Below are positions 8,189 through 17,670 of a stretch of 64,000 nucleotides of DNA, piece by piece. Under the pieces are notes generated by a model, which saw only the letters and a program-made list of their open reading frames with translations, made no database searches and had not been told where the DNA came from. Position 1 is the stretch's first letter. Each line of letters opens with the position of its first letter. Source of the DNA: Stenotrophomonas sp. HITSZ_GD. Its GTDB lineage: Bacteria > Pseudomonadota > Gammaproteobacteria > Xanthomonadales > Xanthomonadaceae. A program made the translations under genes and the position numbers. The DNA is taken from assembly GCF_029543105.1 (NCBI RefSeq), contig NZ_JARQXB010000007.1, positions 62,001 to 126,000 on the forward strand, read 5' to 3'.

Positions 8189-9553
8189 ATGACCCAGCCC
8201 GCCGCGCCCGCCGAACGCCTCAGCCACGCCCTCAAGCCGCGCCAGCTGATCATGATGGGACTGGGCAGCGCGATCGGCGCCGGCCTGTTCCTTGGCTCCG
8301 GGGTGGGCGTACAGGCCGCCGGCCCGGCGGTGCTGGTTTCCTACCTCGTCGCCGGCGCGCTGGTGATCATCGTGATGAACGCCCTGGGCGAGATGGCCGC
8401 GGCCAAGCCCACCAGCGGCGCGTTCTCGGTGTACGCGGCCGATGCGATGGGCGAAACCGCCGGCGCCACCGTGGGCTGGTTGTGGTGGGTGCAGCTGGTG
8501 ATCGTGATCGCCGCCGAAGCGGTGGGCGCGGCCGGGCTGCTGTCCACAGTGTGGCCGGCGGTGCCGGTGCCCGCGCTGGCGGTGGCCTTCATGGCGGGCT
8601 TCACCGCGATCAACCTGCTGGGCGTGCGCAACTTCGGCGAGTTCGAATTCTGGTTCGCCATCCTCAAGGTGGTGGCCATCCTGGCCTTCATCGCCATCGG
8701 CTTCGCGCTGCTGGCCGGCTGGCTGCCGCATGCGCCCTCGCCGGGCCTGTCCAACTTCACCGCCCACGGCGGCTTCGCCCCGCGCGGGTTGGCCGGCATC
8801 GGCGCGGCGCTGCTGGTGGTGGTGTTTGCCTTCGGCGGCACCGAGATCGTGGCGGTGGCCGCGGCCGAAACCGCCGACCCGGAGCGCAGCATCGCCCGCG
8901 CCATCCGCACCGTGGCCTGGCGCATCCTGGTGTTCTACATCGGCTCGCTGAGCGTGATCATCGCCGTGGTGCCGTGGACGAGCGAGGCGCTGAAGTCGCC
9001 GTTCGCCGCCGTGCTGCAGGCCGCGGCGATCCCCGGGGCGGCCACGGCGATCACGTTGATCGCGGTGGTGGCGCTGCTGTCGGCGCTCAACGCCAACCTC
9101 TACGGCGCCTCGCGGATGATCTATTCGCTGGCCCAGCGCCGGGAGGCGCCGCGCTGGCTGGCGCGCACCAGCGCGCGCAAGGTGCCGGTGGCCGCGGTGC
9201 TGGCCAGCGTGGCGTTCGGTTTCGTGGCCGCCGTGCTGGAACTGCTGTATCCCAACCGCGTGCTGCCGATGCTGCTCAACATCGTCGGCGCCACCTGCCT
9301 GCTGGTGTGGACGATTTCGCTGCTGGCGCAGCTGGTGCTGCGCGCGCGCGCCGACCGCGCCGGCACGCCGCTGCCGTTCCGCATGCGCGGCTATCCCTGG
9401 CTCACGGTGCTGGCGCTGGCGATCCTCGCGTTGATCTTCGTGCTGCTGATCGCCACGCCGGACACGCGTGCGCAGTTCGTTTCGATGGCGTTGCTGACAG
9501 CGGCGATTGCCGTGATCAGCGAGGTCGCGCGGCGGGTGCGGCGCGCGCGCTGA
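8189..9553 (+). CDS. Amino acid permease, APC superfamily (AAT-like)
   Basis: About 454 residues with roughly 12 hydrophobic helices. It starts with LSHALKPRQLIMMGLGSAIGAGLFLGSG, the helix-1 substrate-binding GSxIGxGLF motif of the amino acid transporter family. Typical later motifs are AFSVYAADAMG, FGGTEIVAVAAAE (helix 6) and LSALNANLYGASRM. It probably imports a neutral or aromatic amino acid by cation symport, but the substrate cannot be read from the sequence. The start at 8189 gives the normal N-terminus; the frame is open upstream only because it shadows the LytTR gene. A REP element follows 46 bp after the stop. Confidence 0.88.
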   Translation: MTQPAAPAERLSHALKPRQLIMMGLGSAIGAGLFLGSGVGVQAAGPAVLVSYLVAGALVIIVMNALGEMAAAKPTSGAFSVYAADAMGETAGATVGWLWWVQLVIVIAAEAVGAAGLLSTVWPAVPVPALAVAFMAGFTAINLLGVRNFGEFEFWFAILKVVAILAFIAIGFALLAGWLPHAPSPGLSNFTAHGGFAPRGLAGIGAALLVVVFAFGGTEIVAVAAAETADPERSIARAIRTVAWRILVFYIGSLSVIIAVVPWTSEALKSPFAAVLQAAAIPGAATAITLIAVVALLSALNANLYGASRMIYSLAQRREAPRWLARTSARKVPVAAVLASVAFGFVAAVLELLYPNRVLPMLLNIVGATCLLVWTISLLAQLVLRARADRAGTPLPFRMRGYPWLTVLALAILALIFVLLIATPDTRAQFVSMALLTAAIAVISEVARRVRRAR

Positions 9554-9599
9554 GACGCGCGGGGCGCACGGCGGTTTTCCTCGCTGCCGGGAAATCCTT

Positions 9600-9660
9600 G
9601 TAGGAGCGGCTTCAGCCGCGACCGCGGGAATCCAGCCGTCGCGGCTGAAGCCGCGCCTAC
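9600..9660. repeat. Inverted pair of GTAG-type REP hairpins
   Basis: Two 23-bp units face each other. The left unit (9600-9622) begins GTAGGAGCGGCTTCAGCCGC and the right unit (9638-9660) is its near-perfect reverse complement ending CCTAC. Each forms its own small hairpin (CGGCTTCAGCCG), and the pair forms a larger stem. This is the GTAG class of REP sequence that is abundant in xanthomonads and is associated with RAYT transposases; no RAYT gene is in this window. The right-hand CTAC contains the stop codon (TAG on the minus strand, 9657-9659) of the TPR gene. Confidence 0.9.
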
Positions 9661-10376
9661 AGCGGCGCGTGCTGCCTGATGTATTCGAGCTCGGACAACG
9701 CCAGTTCGTTGCCGGGATCGATCACCAGCGACTGTTCGTAGGCCTGCCGCGCTCCGGCCCAGTCCTGCTTTTCCACCAGCGCCCATCCGATGCCCCGCCG
9801 TGCCAGCGGCGCCATGTAGGCCGATTCGGGCACCTTTTCCCCCAGCGCGATGACCTGCCGGTACGTGGCGACCGCCTCGTCCAGCCGGCCGAGCTGGTTC
9901 AGCGCCGCGGCGCGCTCGTTCAATGCGTCGGGGAAATAGGGCGCCAGCGCGATGGCTTTTTCCAGGTAGGGCAACGCCTGCGCGTACTGCTTCTGGTCGT
10001 ACCGCGCATAACCCTGGTAGTGATAGGCCTCCGCGCAGGCGATGTCCAGCCACTCCACCGGCGTGTCGTCGGCATGGTTCTCGCGCATGTAAAGGTTGTA
10101 CTGCTCGGCCGACGCCACGCTGATGAACCGCACGTCCACCCGCTGGAGCTGGGCGTCGCAGTAGGCGGCCACGGGTTGCAGGGTGGCCAGTGCGGCACGC
10201 ATGTCGCCCGCCTTGGCCTGCTGCGCGGCCTGCGTGACCGTGGCGCGATACTGCTGGCCGATGCCGGTTTCGGTCGGCTGCCGTTCCACCCAGGTGCGGC
10301 GCATGACCTGGGCGTGCGACGGCAGCCACGCGAGCGAGGCCAGCAGCAGGCCCACGGCAGGGATCACACGGGCCAT
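9657..10376 (-). CDS. Secreted tetratricopeptide-repeat protein
   Basis: A 239-residue protein with an N-terminal signal peptide (MARVIPAVGLLLASLAWLPS, cleavage near SHA) and two to three TPR-like helix pairs in the C-terminal half. Examples are the segments AYHYQGYARYDQKQYAQALP, ALNERAAALNQLGRLDEAVA and RRGIGWALVEKQDWAGARQA. TPRs mediate protein-protein contacts, and the partner is unknown. Two Cys residues (YCDAQ, DIACAEA) could form a periplasmic disulfide. It is a single-gene unit next to the REP pair, and its TAG stop is provided by the REP. No specific function can be assigned. Confidence 0.8.
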   Translation of the reverse strand: MARVIPAVGLLLASLAWLPSHAQVMRRTWVERQPTETGIGQQYRATVTQAAQQAKAGDMRAALATLQPVAAYCDAQLQRVDVRFISVASAEQYNLYMRENHADDTPVEWLDIACAEAYHYQGYARYDQKQYAQALPYLEKAIALAPYFPDALNERAAALNQLGRLDEAVATYRQVIALGEKVPESAYMAPLARRGIGWALVEKQDWAGARQAYEQSLVIDPGNELALSELEYIRQHAPL

Positions 10377-10447
10377 CTGATTCCCCTTCCATGATGGAGT
10401 GCGGCCGAGCGTCTTCCAGCGCGCGGTAGACCGTCAAGTGCCGGGCA

Positions 10448-11257
10448 TCAACCCGCCGGCACGTCCTTCAACCGCTGGGCGAACATCCAGTCCCACATCC
10501 GCGCATCGGCATAGGTCGCGTCCCAGGCGTTGTGGTTGCCCTCCGGGTATTCGCTGTAGCGCATGTTGGCGTTGGCCAGCCGCGCGGCCTTGTACAGGCG
10601 GCGGTCGTCGCCTGGTGGCACGAGGTCGTCCAGCGCGCCATGGAACATCCACACCGGGACCTGGCGCAGGCGATGGACCACCGCAGTATAACGGTCGCGC
10701 ACGCCGGCCACCTCGCTCACGTACAGCTGGTCCTCGTCGGCGCGCGCCGAATGCAGCGCGCCGCAGATCGGCACCAGGGCGGCGAAGCGTTGCGGCGCCA
10801 TCAACGCGATCTCCCACGTGCCGTAGCCGCCCATCGACATGCCGGTGAGGTAGGTGCGCGCCGGGTCGGCCTGGAACTCGGCACTGGCCGCATCGAGCGT
10901 GGCCAGCGCCATGCGCGCGTTCACGCCCATCCACTGCTCGTCCTCGGGCACCTGCGGCAGCACCACCAGCGCGGGGAACTGCGTGGCATGTTCGCGCAGG
11001 TAGGGGCCCAGGCCCGATTCGGTCTGGCTGTGGCCGTCGTCGCCGCGTTCGCCCGAACCGTGCAGGAACAGCACGATCGGTAACGGGCCTGCCTGCTGCT
11101 GGCGGGCCAGCGGCACGAACACCTGGTAGCGGTAGGTGCGGCCCTCCAGCTCCAGTTCGCGGTGGACGAAATGGCCGCGCGGCGGCGCGGGCGGGGTGGA
11201 GGCGCAGGCGGCAAGCATCGACACTCCGAGGGCGAGGAGGAATTGGCGGCGGCGCAT
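10448..11257 (-). CDS. Lipoprotein alpha/beta hydrolase (esterase/peptidase S9-like)
   Basis: A 269-residue protein with a lipoprotein signal (lipobox LAAC, Cys at about residue 18). The alpha/beta-hydrolase core shows the oxyanion HGSGERG loop, the nucleophile elbow GMSMGGYG, an acid in HGALDDLVPP and the catalytic His in EGNHNAW. This arrangement fits the PHB-depolymerase/prolyl-oligopeptidase-like esterases often annotated as carboxylesterases or phospholipases. It is probably tethered to the outer or inner membrane facing the periplasm. The natural substrate is unknown. It appears to be monocistronic. Confidence 0.85.
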   Translation of the reverse strand: MRRRQFLLALGVSMLAACASTPPAPPRGHFVHRELELEGRTYRYQVFVPLARQQQAGPLPIVLFLHGSGERGDDGHSQTESGLGPYLREHATQFPALVVLPQVPEDEQWMGVNARMALATLDAASAEFQADPARTYLTGMSMGGYGTWEIALMAPQRFAALVPICGALHSARADEDQLYVSEVAGVRDRYTAVVHRLRQVPVWMFHGALDDLVPPGDDRRLYKAARLANANMRYSEYPEGNHNAWDATYADARMWDWMFAQRLKDVPAG

Positions 11258-11364
11258 GCAAGGTTCCGGTAATGCGAGCGGGGAGTATCGCCGCGCCGGC
11301 CGTGCAGGTGCCGTGGGCGCGGCCGGCGCGTTCTGGCGCCGTTCGGCTTGGCGGCCGGCGCGTG

Positions 11365-11793
11365 TCAGCCGCCGCCGGCCTGGCGCAACAGGTGGCCGAG
11401 CGTGGCCTCGTGCAGCAGCACGCAGGCCCAGAACGCGAACTGGTACGACGGCTTGCGGTTCTTGTGGCGCAGCGCGCGCTGGGCGAGCAGCGCGCCGGGC
11501 CAGCCGCCGGCCAGTTCGAGCAGATGCAGGGTGAGCTCGGGGGTGCGGCCCGCTTCGTGGCGGGCGGCGCGCTTGTCACGGGCATAAGCGGCGAAGGTCA
11601 GCGCCGAGAGCGCGGCGAACAGGCCGGCCAGCCAGGCGGGCAGCACGCCGTCGGCGGTCATCAGCCACAACAGGCCGGCATGCGCGCCAACCAGGGCGAG
11701 CGCGGCCAGGTCGCCGGCCCGGCGCAGGCGCGAGGGGCCGCGCGTAGGCGCGGCCTTGCGCGTTTTCGCGCGCGGGGAGGGCTTGCGGCTCAA
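11365..11793 (-). CDS. DUF1294 membrane protein
   Basis: About 142 residues. I place the start at a TTG (11793) that overlaps the mgtE stop as TTGA, because conserved sequence begins shortly after it and no ATG lies closer. After a basic N-terminus come hydrophobic helices. The family block ELTLHLLELAGGWPGALLAQ is followed by RHKNRKPSYQ and a last hydrophobic helix, which is the DUF1294 pattern. Some family members carry a cold-shock domain; this one does not. Function is unknown. Overlap with mgtE implies translational coupling, but no functional link to magnesium transport is known to me. Confidence 0.75.
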   Translation of the reverse strand: MSRKPSPRAKTRKAAPTRGPSRLRRAGDLAALALVGAHAGLLWLMTADGVLPAWLAGLFAALSALTFAAYARDKRAARHEAGRTPELTLHLLELAGGWPGALLAQRALRHKNRKPSYQFAFWACVLLHEATLGHLLRQAGGG

Positions 11794-13151
11794 TGCAGCA
11801 GGATGAGCGTGGCCAGGCCCAGGAAGCTCAGGAAGCCCATCACGTCGGTCAGGGTGGTCAGGATCACGCCGCCGGCCAGTGCGGGATCGAAGCCCAGCCG
11901 CTTGAGCGTCACCGGCACCAGCACGCCGCCCAGCGCGGCGGTGCACAGGTTGATGGTCAGCGCCGAGCCGATCACCACCGAGAGCATCGGCTGCTTGAAC
12001 CACGCCAGCACGATCAGGCCCAGTCCCAGGCCCAGGCACACGCCGTTGATCAGCGCGACCATCAGCTCCTTCTTCAGCAGCGTCATCACGTTGGAGGCGC
12101 CGATCTGCCCCAGCGCCAGGCCGCGCACCATCAGCGCCAGCACCTGGGTGCCGGCGTTGCCGCCCATACCGGCGACGATGGGCATCAGCGCTGCCAGCGC
12201 GACCAGCTGGGCGATGGTGCCTTCGAACTCGCTCACCACGCTGGAGGCGATGAATGCCGTGCCCAGGTTCACCGACAGCCAGATCAGCCGGCGGCGGAAC
12301 GCGCGCCGCGCCGGGCTGAACATGTCCTCGTCCTCGTCCAGGCCGGCCGCGCTCATGGCCTGGTGCTCGGCGCGCTCGCGGATGATGTCCACCACGTCGT
12401 CGATGGTGATGCGGCCGAGCAGGATGTTGTTGTCGTCCACCACCGGGGCGGAGATCCAGTCGTGGTCGGAGAACTGGCGCGCCACTTCCTGCGCGCTCTC
12501 GCCCACGTCGATGGCCGGCTGTTCGTCGTCGATCAGCCGGTTGACCGGCGTGCTGTCCTCGTGGGTCACCAGCGCGGCCAGCGGCACGCGGCCCAGGTAC
12601 TGGTGGCGGCGGCTGACCACGAACAGGTGGTCGGTGTGGTCGGGCAGCTCGCCGCGCAGGCGCAGGTAGCGCAGCACGACATCGACGTTGACGTCGGCGC
12701 GCACGGTGACCACGTCGGGGTTCATCAGGCGGCCGGCGGTGTCCTCCGGGTAGGACAGCACCTGCTCCAGCCGCTCGCGGTTCTCGCGGTCCATCGACTT
12801 GAGCACTTCGTCGATGACGGTATCGGGCAGGTCCTCGACCAGGTTGGCGAGGTCGTCGATGTCCAGGTCTTCGACCGCCGCGACGATCTCGTCGGTGTCC
12901 ATGTCCGCCAGCAGGCTTTCACGCACCTCCTCGCCGACGTGCAGCAGCACCTCGCCGTCGTCCTCGGCATCGACCAGCCCCCACACCACTTCGCGCTTGC
13001 CCGGCGGTAGCGATTCGAGCAGGTTGCCGATCTCCGCCGGCGCCAGCGTGTTGACCAGGCGGCGCACCGGCCCCAGGCGGCCGCTGTCCAGTGCATCGGA
13101 CAGCAGGCGCAGCGCACGCGCGGTCTTGTCGTGGCGAATGGCTTCGGCCAT
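11790..13151 (-). CDS. mgtE: Magnesium transporter MgtE
   Basis: About 453 residues: an N-terminal MgtE_N superhelical domain, two CBS domains (around residues 135-265) that sense cytosolic Mg2+, and a C-terminal five-helix pore. Family motifs include YPEDTAGRLMN at the start of the CBS pair, PIVAGMGGNAGTQ (pore helix, Mg2+ selectivity region), and LGGVLVPVTLKRLGFDPA near the end. The ATG at 13151 has an AGGAG ribosome-binding site about 8 nt upstream, which decides it over the longer frame to 13187. The downstream DUF1294 gene overlaps it by 4 bp. It is located just downstream of the PTS genes but separated by 109 bp. Confidence 0.95.
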   Translation of the reverse strand: MAEAIRHDKTARALRLLSDALDSGRLGPVRRLVNTLAPAEIGNLLESLPPGKREVVWGLVDAEDDGEVLLHVGEEVRESLLADMDTDEIVAAVEDLDIDDLANLVEDLPDTVIDEVLKSMDRENRERLEQVLSYPEDTAGRLMNPDVVTVRADVNVDVVLRYLRLRGELPDHTDHLFVVSRRHQYLGRVPLAALVTHEDSTPVNRLIDDEQPAIDVGESAQEVARQFSDHDWISAPVVDDNNILLGRITIDDVVDIIRERAEHQAMSAAGLDEDEDMFSPARRAFRRRLIWLSVNLGTAFIASSVVSEFEGTIAQLVALAALMPIVAGMGGNAGTQVLALMVRGLALGQIGASNVMTLLKKELMVALINGVCLGLGLGLIVLAWFKQPMLSVVIGSALTINLCTAALGGVLVPVTLKRLGFDPALAGGVILTTLTDVMGFLSFLGLATLILLH

Positions 13152-13260
13152 GCACAGCTCCTGGCGGCGGGCGGGGAATCGCAGCACGTCGCGCTGCGCG
13201 GGAAGGCGGCATTATCGCCCGTGTGCGCCAGCGATCACAGCCCGGCGTGCAGGGCGCGGC

Positions 13261-15045
13261 TCAGGCGTCGGCGTCGGCCGCGCTGGCCAGCCACTTCTCG
13301 ATGCCCTTGCGGTCGCGCGCGCGCAGCAATCGCGCCGAGGCGGTGGTGAGCGCGCCGAGGTGGCTGCCGCGGATCGCCCGGCGCACCTCCAGCAACGTGG
13401 CCGGATGCAGGCTCAGCTCGGTCAGCCCCAGCGCGAGCAGCATCGGCACGAAGCGCGGATCCCCGGCGATCTCCCCGCACACCGCCACCGGCGTGTCGTG
13501 GGCGTGCGCGGTGGCGATCACGTGCCGCAGCAGCCGCACCACCGCCGGATGCAGGGGCGAGTACAGCTCGGCCAGCGCATCGTGGTTGCGGTCGGCCGCC
13601 AGCAGGTATTGCACCAGGTCGTTGGTGCCGATGGAGAGGAAATCCACGTCGTCGATAAAGGCTTCCAGCCCGATGGCCGCCGCCGGCACCTCGATCATCG
13701 CGCCCAGCGGCACGTCCTCGGCCAGCGCATGCCCTTCGGCGCGCAGGCGCGTGGCCAGCCGCTTGATCTGGCGGCGCAGCAGCACGATCTCCTCGCGGCA
13801 GCTGATCATCGGCACGAGGATGCGCACCGGGCCGTAGCCGGAAGCGCGTAGGATCGCCCGCAGCTGCGCGTCGGCCACTTCCGGCCGCGCCAGTGACAGG
13901 CGCACGCCGCGCAGGCCCAGCGCCGGGTTGTCCTCGTCGCCGAGTACCAGGCCGGTGCGGTCGGCCTTGTCCGCGCCCAGGTCGAGCGTGCGGATCGTCA
14001 CCGGCCGGCCGCTCATGCCCAGCACGGTGTCGCGGTAGACCTGGAACTGCTCCTCTTCCGAGGGCAGCTCGTTGCGCTGCAGGAACAGGAACTCGGTGCG
14101 GTACAGGCCCAGGCCACCGGCGCCGAGCGCGTGCGCCTGGGCGACGTCGTCGGCGGATTCGGCGTTGGCCAGCAGCGTGATGTCGTGGCCATCGCGGGTG
14201 CGGCTGGGCTTGCCGCGCAGCCGGCCCAACTCGCGCTGTTCGCGCGCCAGCACACGCAGGCGCTCGTGGTAGCCACGCAGGTCGGCCGCACTGGGCTCGA
14301 CGATGATCTGCCCGCTGCTGCCGTCCACGATCAGCGCATCGCCATCGTTGATCCGGTGCAGCGCCTCGGCGGTGCCCACCACCAGCGGCAGGTGCAGGCT
14401 GCGGGCGAGGATGGCGCTGTGCGAGAGCGTGCTGCCGGCCACGCTCACGATGCCGACCACGCCTTGCGATTGCAGTTGCGCCAGCTCGGAGGGCGCGACG
14501 TTGTCGCACACCAGGATCTCGCCGGCCACGCCGGTCACGTCCAGGCTGCGCTTCTGCAGGAAGGCATGGATGCGGCCGATCACATGGTCCAGGTCGTCCA
14601 TGCGGCTCTTGAGGTAGGCATCCTCCATGCCGTCGAACACCGCCGCCAGCCGGTCGCGCTGCAGGCGCAACGCGTAGTCGGCGCTGTAGCGGCCGTTGCG
14701 GATCAGCTCGTCCACGCCGAACAGCAGCTCGGGGTCGTCGAGCAGCAGCGCGTGCAGGTCGAGGAACTCGCCGACCTCGCGCACCATCGCGCCCTGCAGC
14801 CGGGTGCGCAGGGCGTGCATTTCATCGCGCGCGGCATCCACCGCGCGGTGCAAGCGTTCGAGTTCCTGTTCGACGGAGTGGGCGGGAATGCGCTGCTCGG
14901 CCACTTCCAGCACGTGCGGCAGGCGCAGCCGCGCGCGCCCCAGCGCGATGCCGCGCGAGGCGCCATGGCCCTGCAGGCGAAGGCCGGAAGCCGCGCGCGG
15001 CGGCGCGGCGGATGTCTTGGCGGTGCGTCGGCCGGTGCCCCGCAC
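13261..15045 (-). CDS. ptsI: Phosphoenolpyruvate-protein phosphotransferase (PTS enzyme I)
   Basis: A 594-residue EI that takes phosphate from PEP and passes it to HPr. The phospho-acceptor is His209 in the AGSTLSHSAILAR motif. The PEP-binding TIM barrel shows GLYRTEFLFL, TIRTLDLGADK and DFLSIGTNDL, and the catalytic Cys in VAVCGEIAGDP. A GTG start at 15045 lies two bases after the HPr stop. The first 20 residues (Arg/Ala-rich) are not conserved, so the true start could be slightly downstream. No PTS permease (EIIB/EIIC) is nearby, so the pathway is probably regulatory. It is likely an operon with ptsH and the EIIA gene. Confidence 0.93.
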   Translation of the reverse strand: MRGTGRRTAKTSAAPPRAASGLRLQGHGASRGIALGRARLRLPHVLEVAEQRIPAHSVEQELERLHRAVDAARDEMHALRTRLQGAMVREVGEFLDLHALLLDDPELLFGVDELIRNGRYSADYALRLQRDRLAAVFDGMEDAYLKSRMDDLDHVIGRIHAFLQKRSLDVTGVAGEILVCDNVAPSELAQLQSQGVVGIVSVAGSTLSHSAILARSLHLPLVVGTAEALHRINDGDALIVDGSSGQIIVEPSAADLRGYHERLRVLAREQRELGRLRGKPSRTRDGHDITLLANAESADDVAQAHALGAGGLGLYRTEFLFLQRNELPSEEEQFQVYRDTVLGMSGRPVTIRTLDLGADKADRTGLVLGDEDNPALGLRGVRLSLARPEVADAQLRAILRASGYGPVRILVPMISCREEIVLLRRQIKRLATRLRAEGHALAEDVPLGAMIEVPAAAIGLEAFIDDVDFLSIGTNDLVQYLLAADRNHDALAELYSPLHPAVVRLLRHVIATAHAHDTPVAVCGEIAGDPRFVPMLLALGLTELSLHPATLLEVRRAIRGSHLGALTTASARLLRARDRKGIEKWLASAADADA

Positions 15046-15047
15046 CG

Positions 15048-15317
15048 TCAGCTGTCCTCGTCGAAGCGACGCTCGAACAGCTCCACCAGCGCCTGCAGCG
15101 CTTCGGCCTCGTCCTCGCCGTCCACGCGCACCACCACCGCCGTGCCCTGGCCGGCCGCCAGCAGCATCACGCCCATGATGCTCTTGGCATTGACCTCGCG
15201 CCCCTTGGCCGCCAGCGTGGCGTTGCAGCGGAACGAAGACAGGACCTGCACGAGCTTGGCAGTGGCCCTGGCATGCAGCCCGAGGCGGTTGGATACGGTG
15301 AGTTCACGTTCAAGCAT
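15048..15317 (-). CDS. ptsH: Phosphocarrier protein HPr
   Basis: An 89-residue HPr. His15 lies in SNRLGLHARA, the site phosphorylated by enzyme I. Ser46 lies in VNAKSIMGVM, the site targeted by HPr kinase. Both residues sit at exactly the classical positions, and an hprK gene is encoded 1.4 kb away, so the Ser46 branch is probably functional. The ptsH start overlaps the end of the EIIA gene by 8 bp and its stop is two bases from the ptsI start, so the three are one transcription and translation unit. Confidence 0.95.
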   Translation of the reverse strand: MLERELTVSNRLGLHARATAKLVQVLSSFRCNATLAAKGREVNAKSIMGVMLLAAGQGTAVVVRVDGEDEAEALQALVELFERRFDEDS

Positions 15318-15702
15318 CGTCGACTATCGCTCCATTGCGGGTCCCTGCCGCCGCCGTGGCGGGCAGGTCTTGCAGTCCCTGTTCCGGATAATTCATCACC
15401 CGCAGCAGCATCGGCAGGCTCAGCGCCGACACGCGGCGCACCGGCGTGCCGAGCCGGGCCAGGCGGCCGGCCAGGTTGCTCGGGCTGGCGCCATACAGGT
15501 CGGTCATCACCAGCACGCCCTCGCCGCCATCGACCCGGCGCAGCGCCGCGGAAGCCTGCGGCAGCAGGACGTCCAGGTCGGCATCGAACGGTACTTCGAA
15601 CGCTTCGGTCTTCAGGGGCAACTGCCGCAACAGCGTGGTTGCGACCTGGAGCAGGGAAGAGCCGATGCCGGGATGGGTGATGAGGAGAATGCCACAGGCC
15701 AT
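15310..15702 (-). CDS. PTS EIIA component, mannose/fructose (EIIA-Man) family
   Basis: A 130-residue single-domain EIIA of the mannose family. The phosphorylatable His10 is in the N-terminal strand (LLITHPGIG), and the VLVMTDLYGASPSN segment is the usual second active-site loop. There is no EIIB domain fused or encoded beside it, so it cannot support sugar transport alone. In other xanthomonads this gene heads the EIIA-HPr-EI cluster and is thought to be regulatory. It overlaps ptsH by 8 bp. It is separated from rapZ by 151 bp, which leaves room for its own promoter. Confidence 0.9.
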   Translation of the reverse strand: MACGILLITHPGIGSSLLQVATTLLRQLPLKTEAFEVPFDADLDVLLPQASAALRRVDGGEGVLVMTDLYGASPSNLAGRLARLGTPVRRVSALSLPMLLRVMNYPEQGLQDLPATAAAGTRNGAIVDDA

Positions 15703-15853
15703 AGCGAAACGTTAACAGGTCGGTATGACCGGACGATAGCGTCAAGCCGCCCTTTTTGGCGGGATTGTGTATCCACGTGAAGGCACTGGACGCGGCGGTT
15801 GGAAACGTTGCCAGCGTGCGCCACTCGTACCCGCGTCCGGGCCGGGCGCCGGT

Positions 15854-16726
15854 TCAGTCCAGTTCGCGATGGAACGTGGCCACTTCCGGCCAGCCCTGGT
15901 CGCGGGCGTGCTGGGCCATGCGCTCGGCCAGGTACACCGAGCGGTGCTTGCCGCCGGTGCAGCCGAAGGCGATGGTCACGTAGCTGCGGGTGTCGTTGCG
16001 CAGCCGCGGCAGCCAGGTGTCGAGCAGGTCGATGATCTGCGCCGTGTAGCGCACCACATCCGGTTGCTGTTCCAGGTACTCGCGCACGCCGGCATCGCGG
16101 CCGGTGAGCGGCCGCAGTTCCGGGTCCCAGTGCGGGTTGGGCAGCACGCGGGCGTCGAACACGAAGTCCGCCTCGGCCGGCACGCCGCGCTTGTAGGCGA
16201 ACGATTCGAACAGCAGCGAGAGCTTGTCGCTGTGGCCGAGCCCGAAATCGGTGACCACCCGCCGGCGCAGCTGGTGCACGTTCAGGCCGCTGGTGTCGAT
16301 CACCGCGTCGGCCTGCTCGCGCAGCGGGGCGGTGAGTTCGCGCTCGCGGGCGATGGCTTGCGGCAGCGACAGCCCCAGGTGGCTGAGCGGATGCCGGCGG
16401 CGGGTGTCGGCATAGCGCTTGAGCAGCGCCTCGTCGGTGGCCTCGAAGAACAGCAGGGTCACCTCGATGCCGTATTCCTGCGCGGCCGCGCGCCAGCGCG
16501 CGAGCTGGGCCAGGTCGGTGCGCCCGCGCACGTCGATGCCCACGGCCAGGCGCTGGTCGCCCAGGGCCTGGTCGCGCACGCGGCTGCGCACGAAATCCGG
16601 CAGCAGCTCCACGGGCAGGTTGTCCGAACAGTAGTAGTCCAGGTCCTCGAAGGTCTTCAGCGCCACCGACTTGCCCGAGCCGGACAGGCCGCTGACGATC
16701 ACCAGCACCGCGCCGCTGGCGCTCAC
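15854..16726 (-). CDS. rapZ: RNase adapter protein RapZ (nucleotide-binding)
   Basis: A 290-residue protein with a Walker A motif GLSGSGKS at residues 13-20, the [12 protein letters not shown] block, [14 protein letters not shown], and the C-terminal RNA-binding region [16 protein letters not shown]. In E. coli RapZ presents the small RNA GlmZ to RNase E and so controls glucosamine-6-phosphate synthesis. Whether this organism has a GlmZ-like RNA is not visible here. The start overlaps the hprK stop by ATGA, in the order hpf-ptsN-hprK-rapZ downstream of rpoN, which is a conserved proteobacterial arrangement. Confidence 0.95.
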   Translation of the reverse strand: MSASGAVLVIVSGLSGSGKSVALKTFEDLDYYCSDNLPVELLPDFVRSRVRDQALGDQRLAVGIDVRGRTDLAQLARWRAAAQEYGIEVTLLFFEATDEALLKRYADTRRRHPLSHLGLSLPQAIARERELTAPLREQADAVIDTSGLNVHQLRRRVVTDFGLGHSDKLSLLFESFAYKRGVPAEADFVFDARVLPNPHWDPELRPLTGRDAGVREYLEQQPDVVRYTAQIIDLLDTWLPRLRNDTRSYVTIAFGCTGGKHRSVYLAERMAQHARDQGWPEVATFHRELD

Positions 16727-17670
16727 GGCCGCCGCTCCAGCAGGTTGCTGTGGCGGGCGATGAACATCGCCGCCGGGTCGATGCCCTTGGTGCGCAGGAT
16801 GTGCAGCCGGGTGGCCGCCTCGGTGAGCACGGCCAGGTTGCGGCCGGGCATCACCGGCAGGGTGATCAGCGGCACGTCCAGGTCCAGCACATGGCGGGTG
16901 CCCGAATCGCCGGTCAGGCGCTCGTAGCCGTGCGGGGTGGGCTCGGTCATCGGCTTGGTGAGGTGCACGATCAGGCGCAGGTACTTGTTCTTCTTCACCG
17001 AGGTGTCGCCGAACATGTCGCGCACGTTCAGCACGCCCAGGCCGCGCACTTCCAGCAGGTCCTGCAGCAGCTCCGGGCAGGTGCCGTCGAGCACGTCCGG
17101 GGCGATCTGGGTGAACTCCGGCGCGTCATCGGCCACCAGGCGGTGGCCGCGGCTGAGCAATTCCAGCGCCAGCTCGCTCTTGCCCGAGCCGGCCTCGCCG
17201 GTGATCAGCACGCCGATCGAGTAAATCTCCATGAACACCCCGTGCAGGGTGACCCGCGGGGCCAGCGTGCGCGCCAGGTGGTAGGACAGGTGGTTGAGCA
17301 ACTCGTGGCCGCGCTTGGGCGACACCCACAGCGGCGTGCTGGATTCGTCCGCGGCCGAACGCAGGTCTTCCGGCAGCGGCTGGTTCTTGCTGATGACCAG
17401 CGCCAGCGGCTGGAACTGGATGATCTTCTCGATGGTTTCCCAGCGCTGGCGCGCGTCGAGCGAATCGAGCCAGGTCAGTTCCTCGGTGCCCAGGATCTGC
17501 ACCTTGTTCGGGTAGATGGCGTTGAGGTAGCCGGCCAGCGAGGGCCGGCGGGAGACCGTATCGCCGGCCACCAGTTCGCGGCGTTCGCCCTTCTGCCCGG
17601 CGACCCAGCGCAGGCTGAGCTTCTCGCGTTGCTGGTCGAACAGCTCGCGCGCGGAGATGCTGGTATTCAT
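16723..17670 (-). CDS. hprK: HPr kinase/phosphorylase
   Basis: A 315-residue bifunctional enzyme that phosphorylates and dephosphorylates Ser46 of HPr. The ATP-binding P-loop [15 protein letters not shown] is around residues 157-171 and is preceded by the [14 protein letters not shown] strand. The second signature, [17 protein letters not shown], is present, as is the N-terminal substrate-regulatory domain. The start ATG (17670) overlaps the ptsN stop by 4 bp and the stop overlaps rapZ by 4 bp, so the three genes are tightly coupled. HprK is mainly known from Firmicutes, but it also occurs in some proteobacteria next to regulatory PTS genes, as here. Confidence 0.95.
   Translation of the reverse strand: MNTSISARELFDQQREKLSLRWVAGQKGERRELVAGDTVSRRPSLAGYLNAIYPNKVQILGTEELTWLDSLDARQRWETIEKIIQFQPLALVISKNQPLPEDLRSAADESSTPLWVSPKRGHELLNHLSYHLARTLAPRVTLHGVFMEIYSIGVLITGEAGSGKSELALELLSRGHRLVADDAPEFTQIAPDVLDGTCPELLQDLLEVRGLGVLNVRDMFGDTSVKKNKYLRLIVHLTKPMTEPTPHGYERLTGDSGTRHVLDLDVPLITLPVMPGRNLAVLTEAATRLHILRTKGIDPAAMFIARHSNLLERRP

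Noticed and set aside
15703-15853. Terminator or promoter in the gap between the EIIA gene and rapZ
   Set aside because: A short CCGCC/GGCGG stem and a TTGACG hexamer are present on the minus strand, but there is no T-run at the right place and no -10 at correct spacing, so neither call is supported.
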